DNA of 64,000 nt, from NCBI RefSeq assembly GCF_026230175.1, contig NZ_CP104208.1:3100001-3164000 (forward strand). Reading direction: 5' to 3'. Of the stretch, positions 26,417 to 33,965 are shown in pieces. The stretch is from Desulfovibrio mangrovi. Its GTDB lineage: Bacteria > Desulfobacterota > Desulfovibrionia > Desulfovibrionales > Desulfovibrionaceae. The stretch's first letter is position 1. Every line of letters begins with the position of its first letter. Below the pieces are notes generated by a model. It made no database searches. It saw only the letters and a program-made list of their open reading frames with translations, and was not told the origin of the DNA. The position numbers and the translations under genes are program-made.

Positions 26417-28087
26417 CTATTCCTGCTTGAAGTCCTTGTGGGTTTCGGCGGAGGGGTCGTTCTGGCTCATGTCGAGCGGGTAGGCGAGCAGCATGGTCTT
26501 GCGATCTCCCATACCGGTATTGCCGGGGTGGGTGTTGATGCAGACCACAAGGTCGCGGATGCCGTCGTTGTTCACGTCCTTGACGTCAAAGGCGACAACG
26601 CTGCCCTTGATGCGGCGGGTCTTCCATTGCAGGCCGAGGCCGACGCCGTCCCAGTACAGGGAGTGGATTTCGCCCTGCGGGAAGAAGCGGTAGCGGTCAA
26701 AGAACTGGGCAGCTACAGATACGGGCTTGTTGACCAGCAGTTCCCAGCGGCCGTCGTTGTCGAAGTCGGCGGGAATCATGGGCAGGGGAATGAAGTACTT
26801 GGACGGAATGAGCAGGGTATCCTTGCCCATGTTTCGCATGGACTGGTTCTGTTCCAGACCGATGGACGCGCCGGAGTAGCCGTCATCGGTTTCCGCAAGA
26901 CGGGCGAACTTTTCGGAGTAGACGCGCAGGTGTTCGCTGTCGGCCTCAAGCAGGATGAACTTGGGGTCTTCGGTATTGCTTGCGGGCAACCAGACAAAGT
27001 TGAACAGGTTGGCGCCGTCCGGCAGGTCGATCTTGCGACCCTTGTCCCAGCCGCCGCCGGTTTTCACCATTTCATAGATCGGTTCGCGCCACATGTTGTT
27101 GCCGTTGGAAAGGCGCTGGCCGAGCAGCACGGGCATGAAGTCCGGCGGGAACTTGGCGATGGAGAGCAGGTATCTGATCTTATCGCTTTGAACGGAGAAT
27201 TTGCCGTTCTGGTAGTTCAGAATCATGGACTGCGGAGCCTGTTGGGTGTCCACGGCGCTGATGACGATTTCCATGATGCCGTCGCGGTTCAGGTCGGCAG
27301 CGCGCATGGAGATAAGCGTCAGGCGTGCGGCCGATTCAAACGTGGCGAGGGGGGTCAGGCGCGCGCCGTCAAAGCTGTAGGCACCCACTTCGCGTTCGGT
27401 AAGCAACAGCACTTCGTTCTTGCCGTCGCCATCCAGATCCTCGATCACCATGGCGTGCGCGGCAATTTTCAGGGCATTGGAGCGCAGGCGGCTGCCTTCC
27501 TCGGTTTCACCGGCGTAGCGGAACTGCGGGTTCAGGTATACCTGCTGGTTGGCGGTAAGCTGGTTCTGCTGGATGGCGGGGTTCATCTGGTTCACCATCT
27601 TGGGCTGAGCCGCATCGGCAACCGGAGCTTCTTCGCGCTTGAACACTTCGCTGTTGATGGCTTCGGCAAGGTTCTTCAGCGTGGGGATCATCTGATCCAC
27701 CTTGCTGGTGGCGGAACGGGGCCAGTTGGAGCCGTCTTTGCCCACAACCTGTACGTCGATGGAGCTTTCATCGCCGATGATGGTGGTGGAGCCGTATACA
27801 AGGTAATCAACGCCGATCTTCTGCAGCGCGGCTTGTGCCTGAGACTGGGAAGAGGGCGTGGCAACGCCGGCGTAGGCGGACTTGTCCACGGCCACGAAAT
27901 TATCCTTCCAGTACAGACGGGAAGTCAGCATCTGGGGAATGGCCTGTTCAAGATGCTTGTAGGCAACGGGGCCGTTCACCTGAAAGGGGAGAACCGCAAA
28001 GGTTTTCGCGGTCTCCGCAAAGGCGGAAAGAGCACCTGCTACGAGCAGCAGGCAGGTCAGGAATGCCGTACGCACGGAAAGACGCAT
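26417..28087 (-). CDS. Secreted FG-GAP/VCBS-repeat protein with TolB-like N-terminal domain
   Basis: This 556-aa exported protein has a signal peptide (cleavage near SAFA). An N-terminal domain (about 28-150) resembles the TolB/curli-assembly type that sums small proteins (KTFAVLPFQVNGPVAYKHLEQAIPQMLTSRL). After a linker come three or four FG-GAP/VCBS-like repeats with calcium-loop motifs (DLDGDGKNEVLLL, DLNRDGIMEIVIS, DFDNDGRWELLV, DVNNDGIRDLVV). These should form an extracytoplasmic beta-propeller. Function is unknown; envelope binding is plausible. The ATG at 28085-28087 has AAGGAGAC upstream. Confidence 0.85.
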   Translation of the reverse strand: MRLSVRTAFLTCLLLVAGALSAFAETAKTFAVLPFQVNGPVAYKHLEQAIPQMLTSRLYWKDNFVAVDKSAYAGVATPSSQSQAQAALQKIGVDYLVYGSTTIIGDESSIDVQVVGKDGSNWPRSATSKVDQMIPTLKNLAEAINSEVFKREEAPVADAAQPKMVNQMNPAIQQNQLTANQQVYLNPQFRYAGETEEGSRLRSNALKIAAHAMVIEDLDGDGKNEVLLLTEREVGAYSFDGARLTPLATFESAARLTLISMRAADLNRDGIMEIVISAVDTQQAPQSMILNYQNGKFSVQSDKIRYLLSIAKFPPDFMPVLLGQRLSNGNNMWREPIYEMVKTGGGWDKGRKIDLPDGANLFNFVWLPASNTEDPKFILLEADSEHLRVYSEKFARLAETDDGYSGASIGLEQNQSMRNMGKDTLLIPSKYFIPLPMIPADFDNDGRWELLVNKPVSVAAQFFDRYRFFPQGEIHSLYWDGVGLGLQWKTRRIKGSVVAFDVKDVNNDGIRDLVVCINTHPGNTGMGDRKTMLLAYPLDMSQNDPSAETHKDFKQE

Positions 28088-28232
28088 ACTGTCTCCTTGA
28101 AAAAAATTCATAAAACGGCTTTGATAGCCGGGGTGATCGCTTACAGTCGCTCATCCATAATACCTCTTGCCCGTTCAGGCAACCATGAGGTAGAGCCGCG
28201 AGGCCGTTGGGAACATTTTTTTACAAGTTTTT

Positions 28233-29582
28233 ATGACCGGAGTCCGCTTCGTGACCAGAAAGAATGCCGCATCACCCGTCCGGAGCCGTAAGCGGACCGA
28301 CAATGCCGAGCAGGCTGCCCCGCAGTCTTCCGCCCGATCCTTCAGGCTTGTGTGCAAGCCGGAACACCGTCCGCTCGTTGAGGAACTGCTCAGGGCGCAG
28401 GGCTATGACTTTGAACCCGAACCTTTTTCGGAATGGTGCCGTAGGCTCACGATAGAGCCGCGCCCGCTCGGTTCCAGTCTTGCCGCCTTTTTCGGGCTTA
28501 TCTACATTCAGGACCGCTCTTCCATGTTGCCGCCGTTGGCGCTTAACCCTGCCGCAGGCAGCTCCGTGCTGGACATGTGCGCCAGCCCCGGCAGCAAGAC
28601 CGGCTTTCTGGGCCAGCTTGTGGGGCCGGATGGCTTTGTCATGGGCAACGAGCCCAACCATTCCCGTCTTGCCACCCTGCGCCAGAACCTGTTCACCCTG
28701 AACCTGCTGCACTCCGCCACCTGTTCTTACGGCGGCGAAGCCCTGCCTCTGCCTTCCTGCATGTGGCAGCAGATTCAGCTGGACCCCCCGTGCAGCGGCT
28801 GGGGCACCGTGGAACGTCACCCCGACGTGCTCAAGCTGTGGCAGGGCGACAAGGTGAAACCCCTTGTGGGCATTCAGCGCAAGTTGCTGGAAGAGGCGGA
28901 ACGCCTGTTGGTCCCCGGTGGCCGTGTGGTCTTTTCCACCTGCACCACCAACGTGCAGGAAAACGAGGAGCAGGTGCTGTGGGCAAAGGAAACCTTGGGC
29001 CTGGAAGTGGACCCCATTACCCCCTTTGCGGGCTTCACCTTTGAGGAGCCCTATCTTGCGGGCTGCGAAGGCACCCTGCGTGTGGACCCCGAAGCATCCG
29101 GCGCACAAGGCTTCTACATCGCGGCCTTCCGCAAGCCTCTGGATGCCCCCGTGCCCGATGATAACCCGCACTGCGATGTCGGCCTTGCCGCCGACATTCT
29201 GCCCCGCCATCATCTGACCATGACCGGCGTGGACCCCGACCTGCTGCCAGAAGGCGAGATTGCCGTGGTGAACGAGCAGGCCATCTTCCTGCAACAGTTC
29301 GCGCTGGACCATTTCCCCAAGCAGTTCCGCTGGCGCGGTTTCCCCCTCGGCAAGGTGGCTGCGGGTGAAGTGCGCCCCTCTCCCCGCCTGCGCACCCTCA
29401 TGCCGGAATATGATCAGACCAACGGCATAAACATGGACGAACCCGCCCCCATTCTGGCCCTGCTCACCGGCCAGAGCCTGAACGTGGAGACCACCGAAAA
29501 GGAACTGGGCCTCTACTTCCGCGGCCTGCCGCTGGGCAGATTGCGAGTGAAGGGGAAGAGGGCATTGTGGTCGGAGAAGTAG
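28233..29582 (+). CDS. NOP2/Sun-family RNA cytosine-C5 methyltransferase
   Basis: The 449-aa protein has the SAM motif VLDMCASPGSKT (113-124). The two active-site cysteines of the family are C187 in DPPCSG and C237 in TCTTN, followed by an RsmF-like C-terminal extension. It methylates cytosine C5 in rRNA or tRNA; the RsmF-type (16S C1407) specificity is only suggested by the C-terminal domain. The start is uncertain. The ATG at 28233 lacks a Shine-Dalgarno, while an in-frame GTG at 28251 has GGAG 8 nt upstream and may be the real start. It is divergent from the VCBS gene. Confidence 0.88.
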   Translation: MTGVRFVTRKNAASPVRSRKRTDNAEQAAPQSSARSFRLVCKPEHRPLVEELLRAQGYDFEPEPFSEWCRRLTIEPRPLGSSLAAFFGLIYIQDRSSMLPPLALNPAAGSSVLDMCASPGSKTGFLGQLVGPDGFVMGNEPNHSRLATLRQNLFTLNLLHSATCSYGGEALPLPSCMWQQIQLDPPCSGWGTVERHPDVLKLWQGDKVKPLVGIQRKLLEEAERLLVPGGRVVFSTCTTNVQENEEQVLWAKETLGLEVDPITPFAGFTFEEPYLAGCEGTLRVDPEASGAQGFYIAAFRKPLDAPVPDDNPHCDVGLAADILPRHHLTMTGVDPDLLPEGEIAVVNEQAIFLQQFALDHFPKQFRWRGFPLGKVAAGEVRPSPRLRTLMPEYDQTNGINMDEPAPILALLTGQSLNVETTEKELGLYFRGLPLGRLRVKGKRALWSEK

Positions 29583-29621
29583 GGTTGTTGGTTTTGGGTT
29601 GAATTGAGAAAGATAAGAAGA

Positions 29622-29650
29622 AAAGCCTCGCCAGTCGGCGAGGCTTTTTT
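29622..29650. terminator. Bidirectional terminator between rsmF-like and TPR genes
   Basis: The stem AAGCCTCGCC/GGCGAGGCTT with a 4-base loop has TTTTTT on the plus side and CTTTTCTTCTT on the minus side. It ends two convergent transcripts. Confidence 0.88.
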
Positions 29651-29670
29651 AGTGTACGTGGCTTGAAAAG

Positions 29671-31422
29671 CTATTGGTCGAGGCGGGCAAGGTTGTTCTG
29701 CACTATCTCTACATTTGTTGCAAATCGGGCAGGGCTCTTCCTTTTGAACTCTTGGAAAATTTTCAGAGCTTCTTCATAGCAGGAACGTGCATCTGTTTTG
29801 CGGCCCTCAACTTGGTTCAGGTACCCAATGTTGTTAAGTGTCGTGGCCACATCAGGCAGAAAGACCTCCGGATTTCTGCTAGCGAGAGTGCGTCTGATTT
29901 GCAGCGCTTCCTCGTATGCGTCTCTTGCCTCCTGAATGCGTTTTTCGTTCCAGTGCAGTACGCCCAGATTGTTGAGTGTCAGGGCTACGTCAGGCAGGAA
30001 TGTCTCCGGATTTTTGCTAGCGAGAGTGCGTCTGATTTGTAGTGCTTCCTCGTATGCGTCTCTTGCCTCCTGCATGCGTTTTTCGTTCCAGTGCAGTACG
30101 CCAAGATTGTTGAGCGTCAGGGCCACGTCAGGCAGGAATGCCTCGGGATTTTTGCTAGCGAGAGTGCGTCTGATTTGTAGTGCTTCCTCGTATGCGTCTC
30201 TTGCCTCCTGCATACGGTTTTCGTTGCGGTGCAGTATGCCAAGATTGTTGAGTGTCAGGGCCACGTCAGGCAGGAATGCCTCGGGATTTTTGCTAGCGAG
30301 AGTGCGTCTGATTTGCAGTGCTTCCTCGTATGCGTCTCTTGCCTCCTGCATGCGGTTTTCGTTGCGATGCAGTACGCCCAGATTGTTGAGTGTCATGGCT
30401 ACGTCAGGCAGGAATGTCTCCGGATTTTTGCTAGCTAGCGAGCGATGTGCTTGCAGCGCTTCCTCGTATACTTCTCTTGCCTCCTGCATGCGGTTTTCGT
30501 CAGAGTGCAAGTTGCCAAGATTATTGAGCGTCCTAGCTACGTCAGGCAAGAAGGCCTCCGGATTATTGCTAGCGAGGGTATGGTATTTTTGCAGAGCTTC
30601 GTTATATGCGTCTCTTGCTTCCTGCATGCGGTTTTCTCTGTGGTGCAGTTCTCCCAGGTTGTTGATCGTAGCAGCCACATCAGGCAGGAAGGCCTCCGGA
30701 TTATTGCTAGCGAGAGTGCGGTAGTTTTGCAGAGCTTCGTTGTAATGCAAGGTCGCAGGGGCGAATTGGTTGTGTTTCTGAAGGAAGTAAGCGTAGTTGA
30801 AATGCCGATTAGCGGCTTTCTCCGGTAGAACGGAGCTTCGCAACGCATTCTCAAAGGCTTCCATTGCTAGCTGAATGCGTTGAGTTCCCAAGTCGAAATC
30901 AATGGCGGTGAGCGCAGCCTTCAGCATGAATTCTTCGGCATTGTTCTCAATCTGCTCTGTTAGCTGCTGCCTTTGTTTGTCCAGTGCCCCTATGCGTTCC
31001 AGCATGGCAGCCTGTTCTGCCTTCATGCCTGCATCGTCCAGCGCCTTTCTGGCCGCATCGAAGTCGCCATTCTCGAAGTAGGCTTTTGCCTTACGGTAGC
31101 GCTCCGTATCTATGTTGATACGCTCAATCTCTTTGGCGAGATTGCAGACGCCGCGCTCAAACTCTTTAATCTCTTGTTCTGCTTCCTGTAATTGTTTTAG
31201 AGAGGTGGATACATCATCCAGAAAGCTAGGATCCTCAGGGTACTGCTTAGCACGGGCTACGGCCTTGTCATAAGGGATGTGAGCTTCCTCAACCCGCCTG
31301 CGCAACTCTGCATGCTCAGCTGATTTATCAATGATGTTGGTGATGTATATGTTGTTGGCGAGGTTTATGTCACCACTTCCCGAATGGTTGACGCTCGGGT
31401 TGTCTATAGGCAGAGAACTCAT
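29671..31422 (-). CDS. TPR-repeat receptor-like protein with N-terminal GSGDIN motif
   Basis: This 583-aa protein has three parts. Residues 13-27 carry H-S-G-S-G-D-I-N-L-A-N-N-I-Y-I, a glycine/asparagine-rich beta motif nearly repeated at the C-terminus of the neighbouring 96-aa protein. Residues about 33-130 are charged coiled coil. Residues about 215-575 are tandem kinesin-light-chain-type TPR repeats of 46 residues (NNLGxLHxNExRMQEARDAYEEALQIRRTLASKNPEAFLPDVALTL type). There is no NTPase, protease or nuclease domain. Its ATG overlaps the stop of the 96-aa gene by 4 bp. I infer a sensor/adaptor partner for that protein. It has no signal peptide, so it should be cytoplasmic. Confidence 0.85.
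   Translation of the reverse strand: MSSLPIDNPSVNHSGSGDINLANNIYITNIIDKSAEHAELRRRVEEAHIPYDKAVARAKQYPEDPSFLDDVSTSLKQLQEAEQEIKEFERGVCNLAKEIERINIDTERYRKAKAYFENGDFDAARKALDDAGMKAEQAAMLERIGALDKQRQQLTEQIENNAEEFMLKAALTAIDFDLGTQRIQLAMEAFENALRSSVLPEKAANRHFNYAYFLQKHNQFAPATLHYNEALQNYRTLASNNPEAFLPDVAATINNLGELHHRENRMQEARDAYNEALQKYHTLASNNPEAFLPDVARTLNNLGNLHSDENRMQEAREVYEEALQAHRSLASKNPETFLPDVAMTLNNLGVLHRNENRMQEARDAYEEALQIRRTLASKNPEAFLPDVALTLNNLGILHRNENRMQEARDAYEEALQIRRTLASKNPEAFLPDVALTLNNLGVLHWNEKRMQEARDAYEEALQIRRTLASKNPETFLPDVALTLNNLGVLHWNEKRIQEARDAYEEALQIRRTLASRNPEVFLPDVATTLNNIGYLNQVEGRKTDARSCYEEALKIFQEFKRKSPARFATNVEIVQNNLARLDQ
29872..30837. repeat. 138-bp tandem repeats, seven phased units
   Basis: The landmark AGCGAG (or AGCTAG) before the R-x-LAS codons recurs at 29881, 30019, 30157, 30295, 30433, 30571 and 30709, exactly every 138 bp. 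The four units nearest the 3' end of the gene are nearly identical; those farther upstream diverge. They encode the 46-residue TPR units. Outer limits are approximate. Confidence 0.88.
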
Positions 31423-31709
31423 TTCTTCACCGTAATCGTATTGGCAACGTTTATGTTGCCAGAGCCGTTATGGGTGATGTTCCCCGTGGTTATGTTGACG
31501 GTTGGGGTTCCCGCCTGCAGCGCTTCCAACTGCTGTCTGATTGTGTCGTTGCTTTCCAGAACGGCGAGCAGGGAGTCTTCAAAGCGGGTTTTCTCGTCAT
31601 CTCGCACAAAGGCGATCAGGCGCTCCGCTGTTTTGCCAAGGCAGGCTTTCACGGCATCGTAGGCAATGCCTCCTGCAAGGGCGCTCCAGACAAACGGTAC
31701 TATATCCAT
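31419..31709 (-). CDS. 96-aa helical effector-like protein with C-terminal GSGNIN motif
   Basis: The protein has an N-terminal hydrophobic/amphipathic helix (PFVWSALAGGIAYDAVKACLG, about 5-25), two charged helices (26-65), and a C-terminal beta-rich tail (70-94). The tail has an alternating pattern ending in H-N-G-S-G-N-I-N-V-A-N-T-I-T-V at 80-94. That tail matches residues 13-27 of the TPR protein at 9 of 15 positions, with 4 conservative changes. The layout (small helical, possibly membrane-active head plus C-terminal amyloid-type motif, next to a repeat receptor with the same motif at its N-terminus) resembles Bell-domain/BASS pairs. I infer this; no named domain is recognised. Shine-Dalgarno GGAGGGAG precedes the ATG. 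Confidence 0.78.
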   Translation of the reverse strand: MDIVPFVWSALAGGIAYDAVKACLGKTAERLIAFVRDDEKTRFEDSLLAVLESNDTIRQQLEALQAGTPTVNITTGNITHNGSGNINVANTITVKK

Positions 31710-31863
31710 ACGGCTCTCCCTCCTGTTGGCCGGTATGCGGCATCGCAGAAAATAAGCGGGTATCGGCTGCTATTCGTGAGTAGGCACTTTATTCATCAAG
31801 AGGGTATTCGTGTGGGTCTGTATCTGTCAACGAATTCAAGGTGAACTATCTACAATCCCAAAC

Positions 31864-31897
31864 AAAAACGGCCCGCAGTATTTGCTGCGGGCCGTTT
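31864..31897 (-). terminator. Terminator of the CsoR/CstR-like gene
   Basis: A 12-13-bp GC-rich stem (AAACGGCCCGCAG with its complement) is followed on the minus strand by TTTTTGTTTGGG. Confidence 0.88.
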
Positions 31898-31936
31898 GTC
31901 ATCTTACCAATCGCCGTAGTCCGGCATCCACTCCAA

Positions 31937-32236
31937 CTAATCATCCACATACTGCGCCAGCACGTCGATGACCTTCTCGATGGGGTCTTTGCGACCTTCG
32001 GATGCATCGCGCAGGGCGTCTATATGGCAGCGCAGAATGTAGCGGCGCAGAATCAGCTTGCTGGCGGACTGCAGCGCAGAACGGGCGGCACGGACCTGCA
32101 CGAGGATGTCCTCGCACTCCTTGCCATCTTCGATCATGCGCTGAATGCCGCGAATCTGACCTTCTATGCGTTTAAGCCGCTTCTGGACGTTCTGTTTAAC
32201 GGCTTCCTGTTCTTTGTTCATTTCGGCTTCGTTCAT
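31937..32236 (-). CDS. CsoR/RcnR/CstR-family (DUF156) regulator
   Basis: The 99-aa all-helical repressor begins near MNEAEMNKEQEAVKQNVQKRLKRIEGQIRGIQRMIEDG. C41 (KECEDIL) aligns with the conserved first cysteine of the family and C70 (LRCHID) with the second. The position four residues before C70, which is histidine in copper-sensing CsoR, is Y66. Two cysteines without that histidine resemble the persulfide sensor CstR more than copper CsoR. The start at 32234-32236 has AAGGAGAG upstream; an extension to 32251 is not needed. No target gene is adjacent. Metal or sulfur ligand is an inference. Confidence 0.85.
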   Translation of the reverse strand: MNEAEMNKEQEAVKQNVQKRLKRIEGQIRGIQRMIEDGKECEDILVQVRAARSALQSASKLILRRYILRCHIDALRDASEGRKDPIEKVIDVLAQYVDD

Positions 32237-32435
32237 GGGCTCTCCTTGCAATGCCTGCCGTCCGATTTATCCACACGGGAAGACAGACGCGACACATTGC
32301 AACTTTTTACGGAAAGCTGCAACTCATACCCCGGAAACAGGAATTCCCTGTTGGCGGGATGATGGCCGGATGATGCTCCGCCCTTGCGGAGCCTGCCGCT
32401 TATGCCGGAATACGCCGATTACAGAGCCGGAACCG

Positions 32436-33728
32436 TTATTTTGTTTTCTGGTTCGTACGCTTCATGTGGTGCTGCATCATGCTCCTGCGGGGACCCTTCG
32501 TCTTTGCGCCGTTCAGGTAGGGCATGACCTGCTCGTATATGCGGTCGCGGTTGTCCGGCACGTACAGGTTGGGGTAGTTGGTGCCCCCCGTCGAGGTCAT
32601 GGCTGCGAACACGCGCTGGTAATACACGTCGTTCTTCAAGTCCGGCAGCGAGAATATGTTCAGGCGTGCAGGGGCCAGATAGCGCGGTACCTTCTGGCCG
32701 GGCTGGCCGCCGGAGAAGATGATGGCCTGATACGTGGCATCCTCCATCATGTAGCTGTAGAATTTCTCGGCAGCCGTGGCGGTGGCGGGGTCCAGATCCT
32801 TACGGGCGATGTAGGCGTCGCCCAGAATCACATTGCGGGTGGTGTCGCCAATGGGCAGGGGCGATATGTGCCATTCCTCCGGCTTGGCCCCGTACTGCAT
32901 CATGTACCACATGCTTTCGGAAAAGCCCTGCAGGGCTGCGTAATCGCCCTTTACCGTGCGCTCGAAAATGGGCGTGAAGTCGTTGTAATAGGTGCCGTCC
33001 ACGCAGGGGTTCTTGCCGTCTTCAATGCACAGGTTGGAGGCAGCGGCCACGTTGCGGGCGGAGGACGGGACAACAGAGCCGGTAATGGCGGGCAGCAGGT
33101 CGTTGTAGCGGGGACGGTCTTCGCCCCACGCCTGCGTGTAGTACAGCACCAGATAGGAGGTGCCCGCATAGTTGCCCGCAAGCCACGGGCCCTTGGGCTT
33201 GATGGTGCGGATGCGGTTGTTCAGGTCCTTCACGCCCTGCGACTGGGTGAGAAACTGGTCGCGGGAGATGAGAAAGTTGCCGCACAGCCAGTGGGGCACA
33301 CCGTAGCGCACGCCATTGACCGTGGTGCCCTTCACGATGAGCGGATGCCAGTCTTCACTGGTGAAGGTCTGGGGACGGATAATGCCCTCCAGCGCGAGGT
33401 CGCCCATCATGATGGTGTCCGTTTCCACGATGTGCGCGCCGCCCTGCTCGGTGGAATTGGTCAGCACCTCCCGCAGGAAGGGCAGCTCATACACGTTGTG
33501 CACCGATGCGGGCACGAGCACGAGGTCTATGTCCGGATTCTTCTTCTCAAAGCCCTTTTCCACGATGGCGAGCATGCTGTCGAAGCTGCCGGGAATGTCG
33601 GGATAGGGCACCACCTTCAGCACCGTGCGCTGGGGGCTGCCTGCCATGGCGCAGGCGGCCATAAGAACAAGGCACAGGACCGATGCGATGCCGGCCGTAA
33701 TGCGGGTAACTGTCTGTCTGAACTGCAT
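32436..33728 (-). CDS. Exported thiaminase I-like protein (thiamine pyridinylase family)
   Basis: This 430-aa secreted protein has a signal peptide (cleavage near ACAMA; a lipobox-like MAAC is possible). The body is a periplasmic-binding-protein fold like bacterial thiaminase I. It keeps the regions around the catalytic cysteine, C149 in YGVPHWLCGNFL, and the general base, E271 in GFSESM. It also has the early VVPYPDIPGSFDS strand and the late YLAPARLNIF segment. Thiaminase I cleaves thiamin by exchanging the thiazole for another base. Outside the catalytic region similarity is moderate, so a related binding protein is possible. AAGGAGAG precedes the ATG. Confidence 0.78.
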   Translation of the reverse strand: MQFRQTVTRITAGIASVLCLVLMAACAMAGSPQRTVLKVVPYPDIPGSFDSMLAIVEKGFEKKNPDIDLVLVPASVHNVYELPFLREVLTNSTEQGGAHIVETDTIMMGDLALEGIIRPQTFTSEDWHPLIVKGTTVNGVRYGVPHWLCGNFLISRDQFLTQSQGVKDLNNRIRTIKPKGPWLAGNYAGTSYLVLYYTQAWGEDRPRYNDLLPAITGSVVPSSARNVAAASNLCIEDGKNPCVDGTYYNDFTPIFERTVKGDYAALQGFSESMWYMMQYGAKPEEWHISPLPIGDTTRNVILGDAYIARKDLDPATATAAEKFYSYMMEDATYQAIIFSGGQPGQKVPRYLAPARLNIFSLPDLKNDVYYQRVFAAMTSTGGTNYPNLYVPDNRDRIYEQVMPYLNGAKTKGPRRSMMQHHMKRTNQKTK

Positions 33729-33900
33729 GTGTCTCTCCTTGCGAGGCTGAACTAAGATGTTATCACATAGTCTATATTACAGTTTTTTGGCAAGGCCGGG
33801 GTGAGCTGAATGCAGGTGAGTTCCGTTGTGCGATGACCGGAAGAGGTGGGGAACCGGATTTGACGGGCCGGAAGGAATAGGCGGAATGGGGCTGGAATAC

Positions 33901-33932
33901 AAAACCGCCGCGGTGCATTGCGCCGCGGCGGT
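33901..33932 (-). terminator. Terminator of topA
   Basis: The 11-bp stem AACCGCCGCGG/CCGCGGCGGTT is followed on the minus strand by TTGTATT, about 30 bp after the topA stop. Confidence 0.82.
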
Positions 33933-33965
33933 TAATTGTCAGGATGGTGCCGGATCCGGCGGGGG

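Noticed and set aside
26438-28291. 617-aa plus-strand frame opposite the VCBS gene
   Set aside because: Antisense shadow in GC-rich DNA; the opposite strand has a signal peptide, repeats and a ribosome site.
29881-30760. CRISPR array (regular repeats)
   Set aside because: The 138-bp periodic units are in-frame TPR codons with no spacer/repeat alternation and no cas genes.
32315-32335. CstR/CsoR operator (ATACCC half-site) upstream of the regulator
   Set aside because: Only one half is present; no facing GGGTAT or GGGGTAC partner at a proper distance.
32166-33755. 529-aa plus-strand open frame opposite the thiaminase-like gene
   Set aside because: It is a shadow of the minus-strand gene. 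It has no domain, and its histidine/valine-rich composition is that of an antisense frame.
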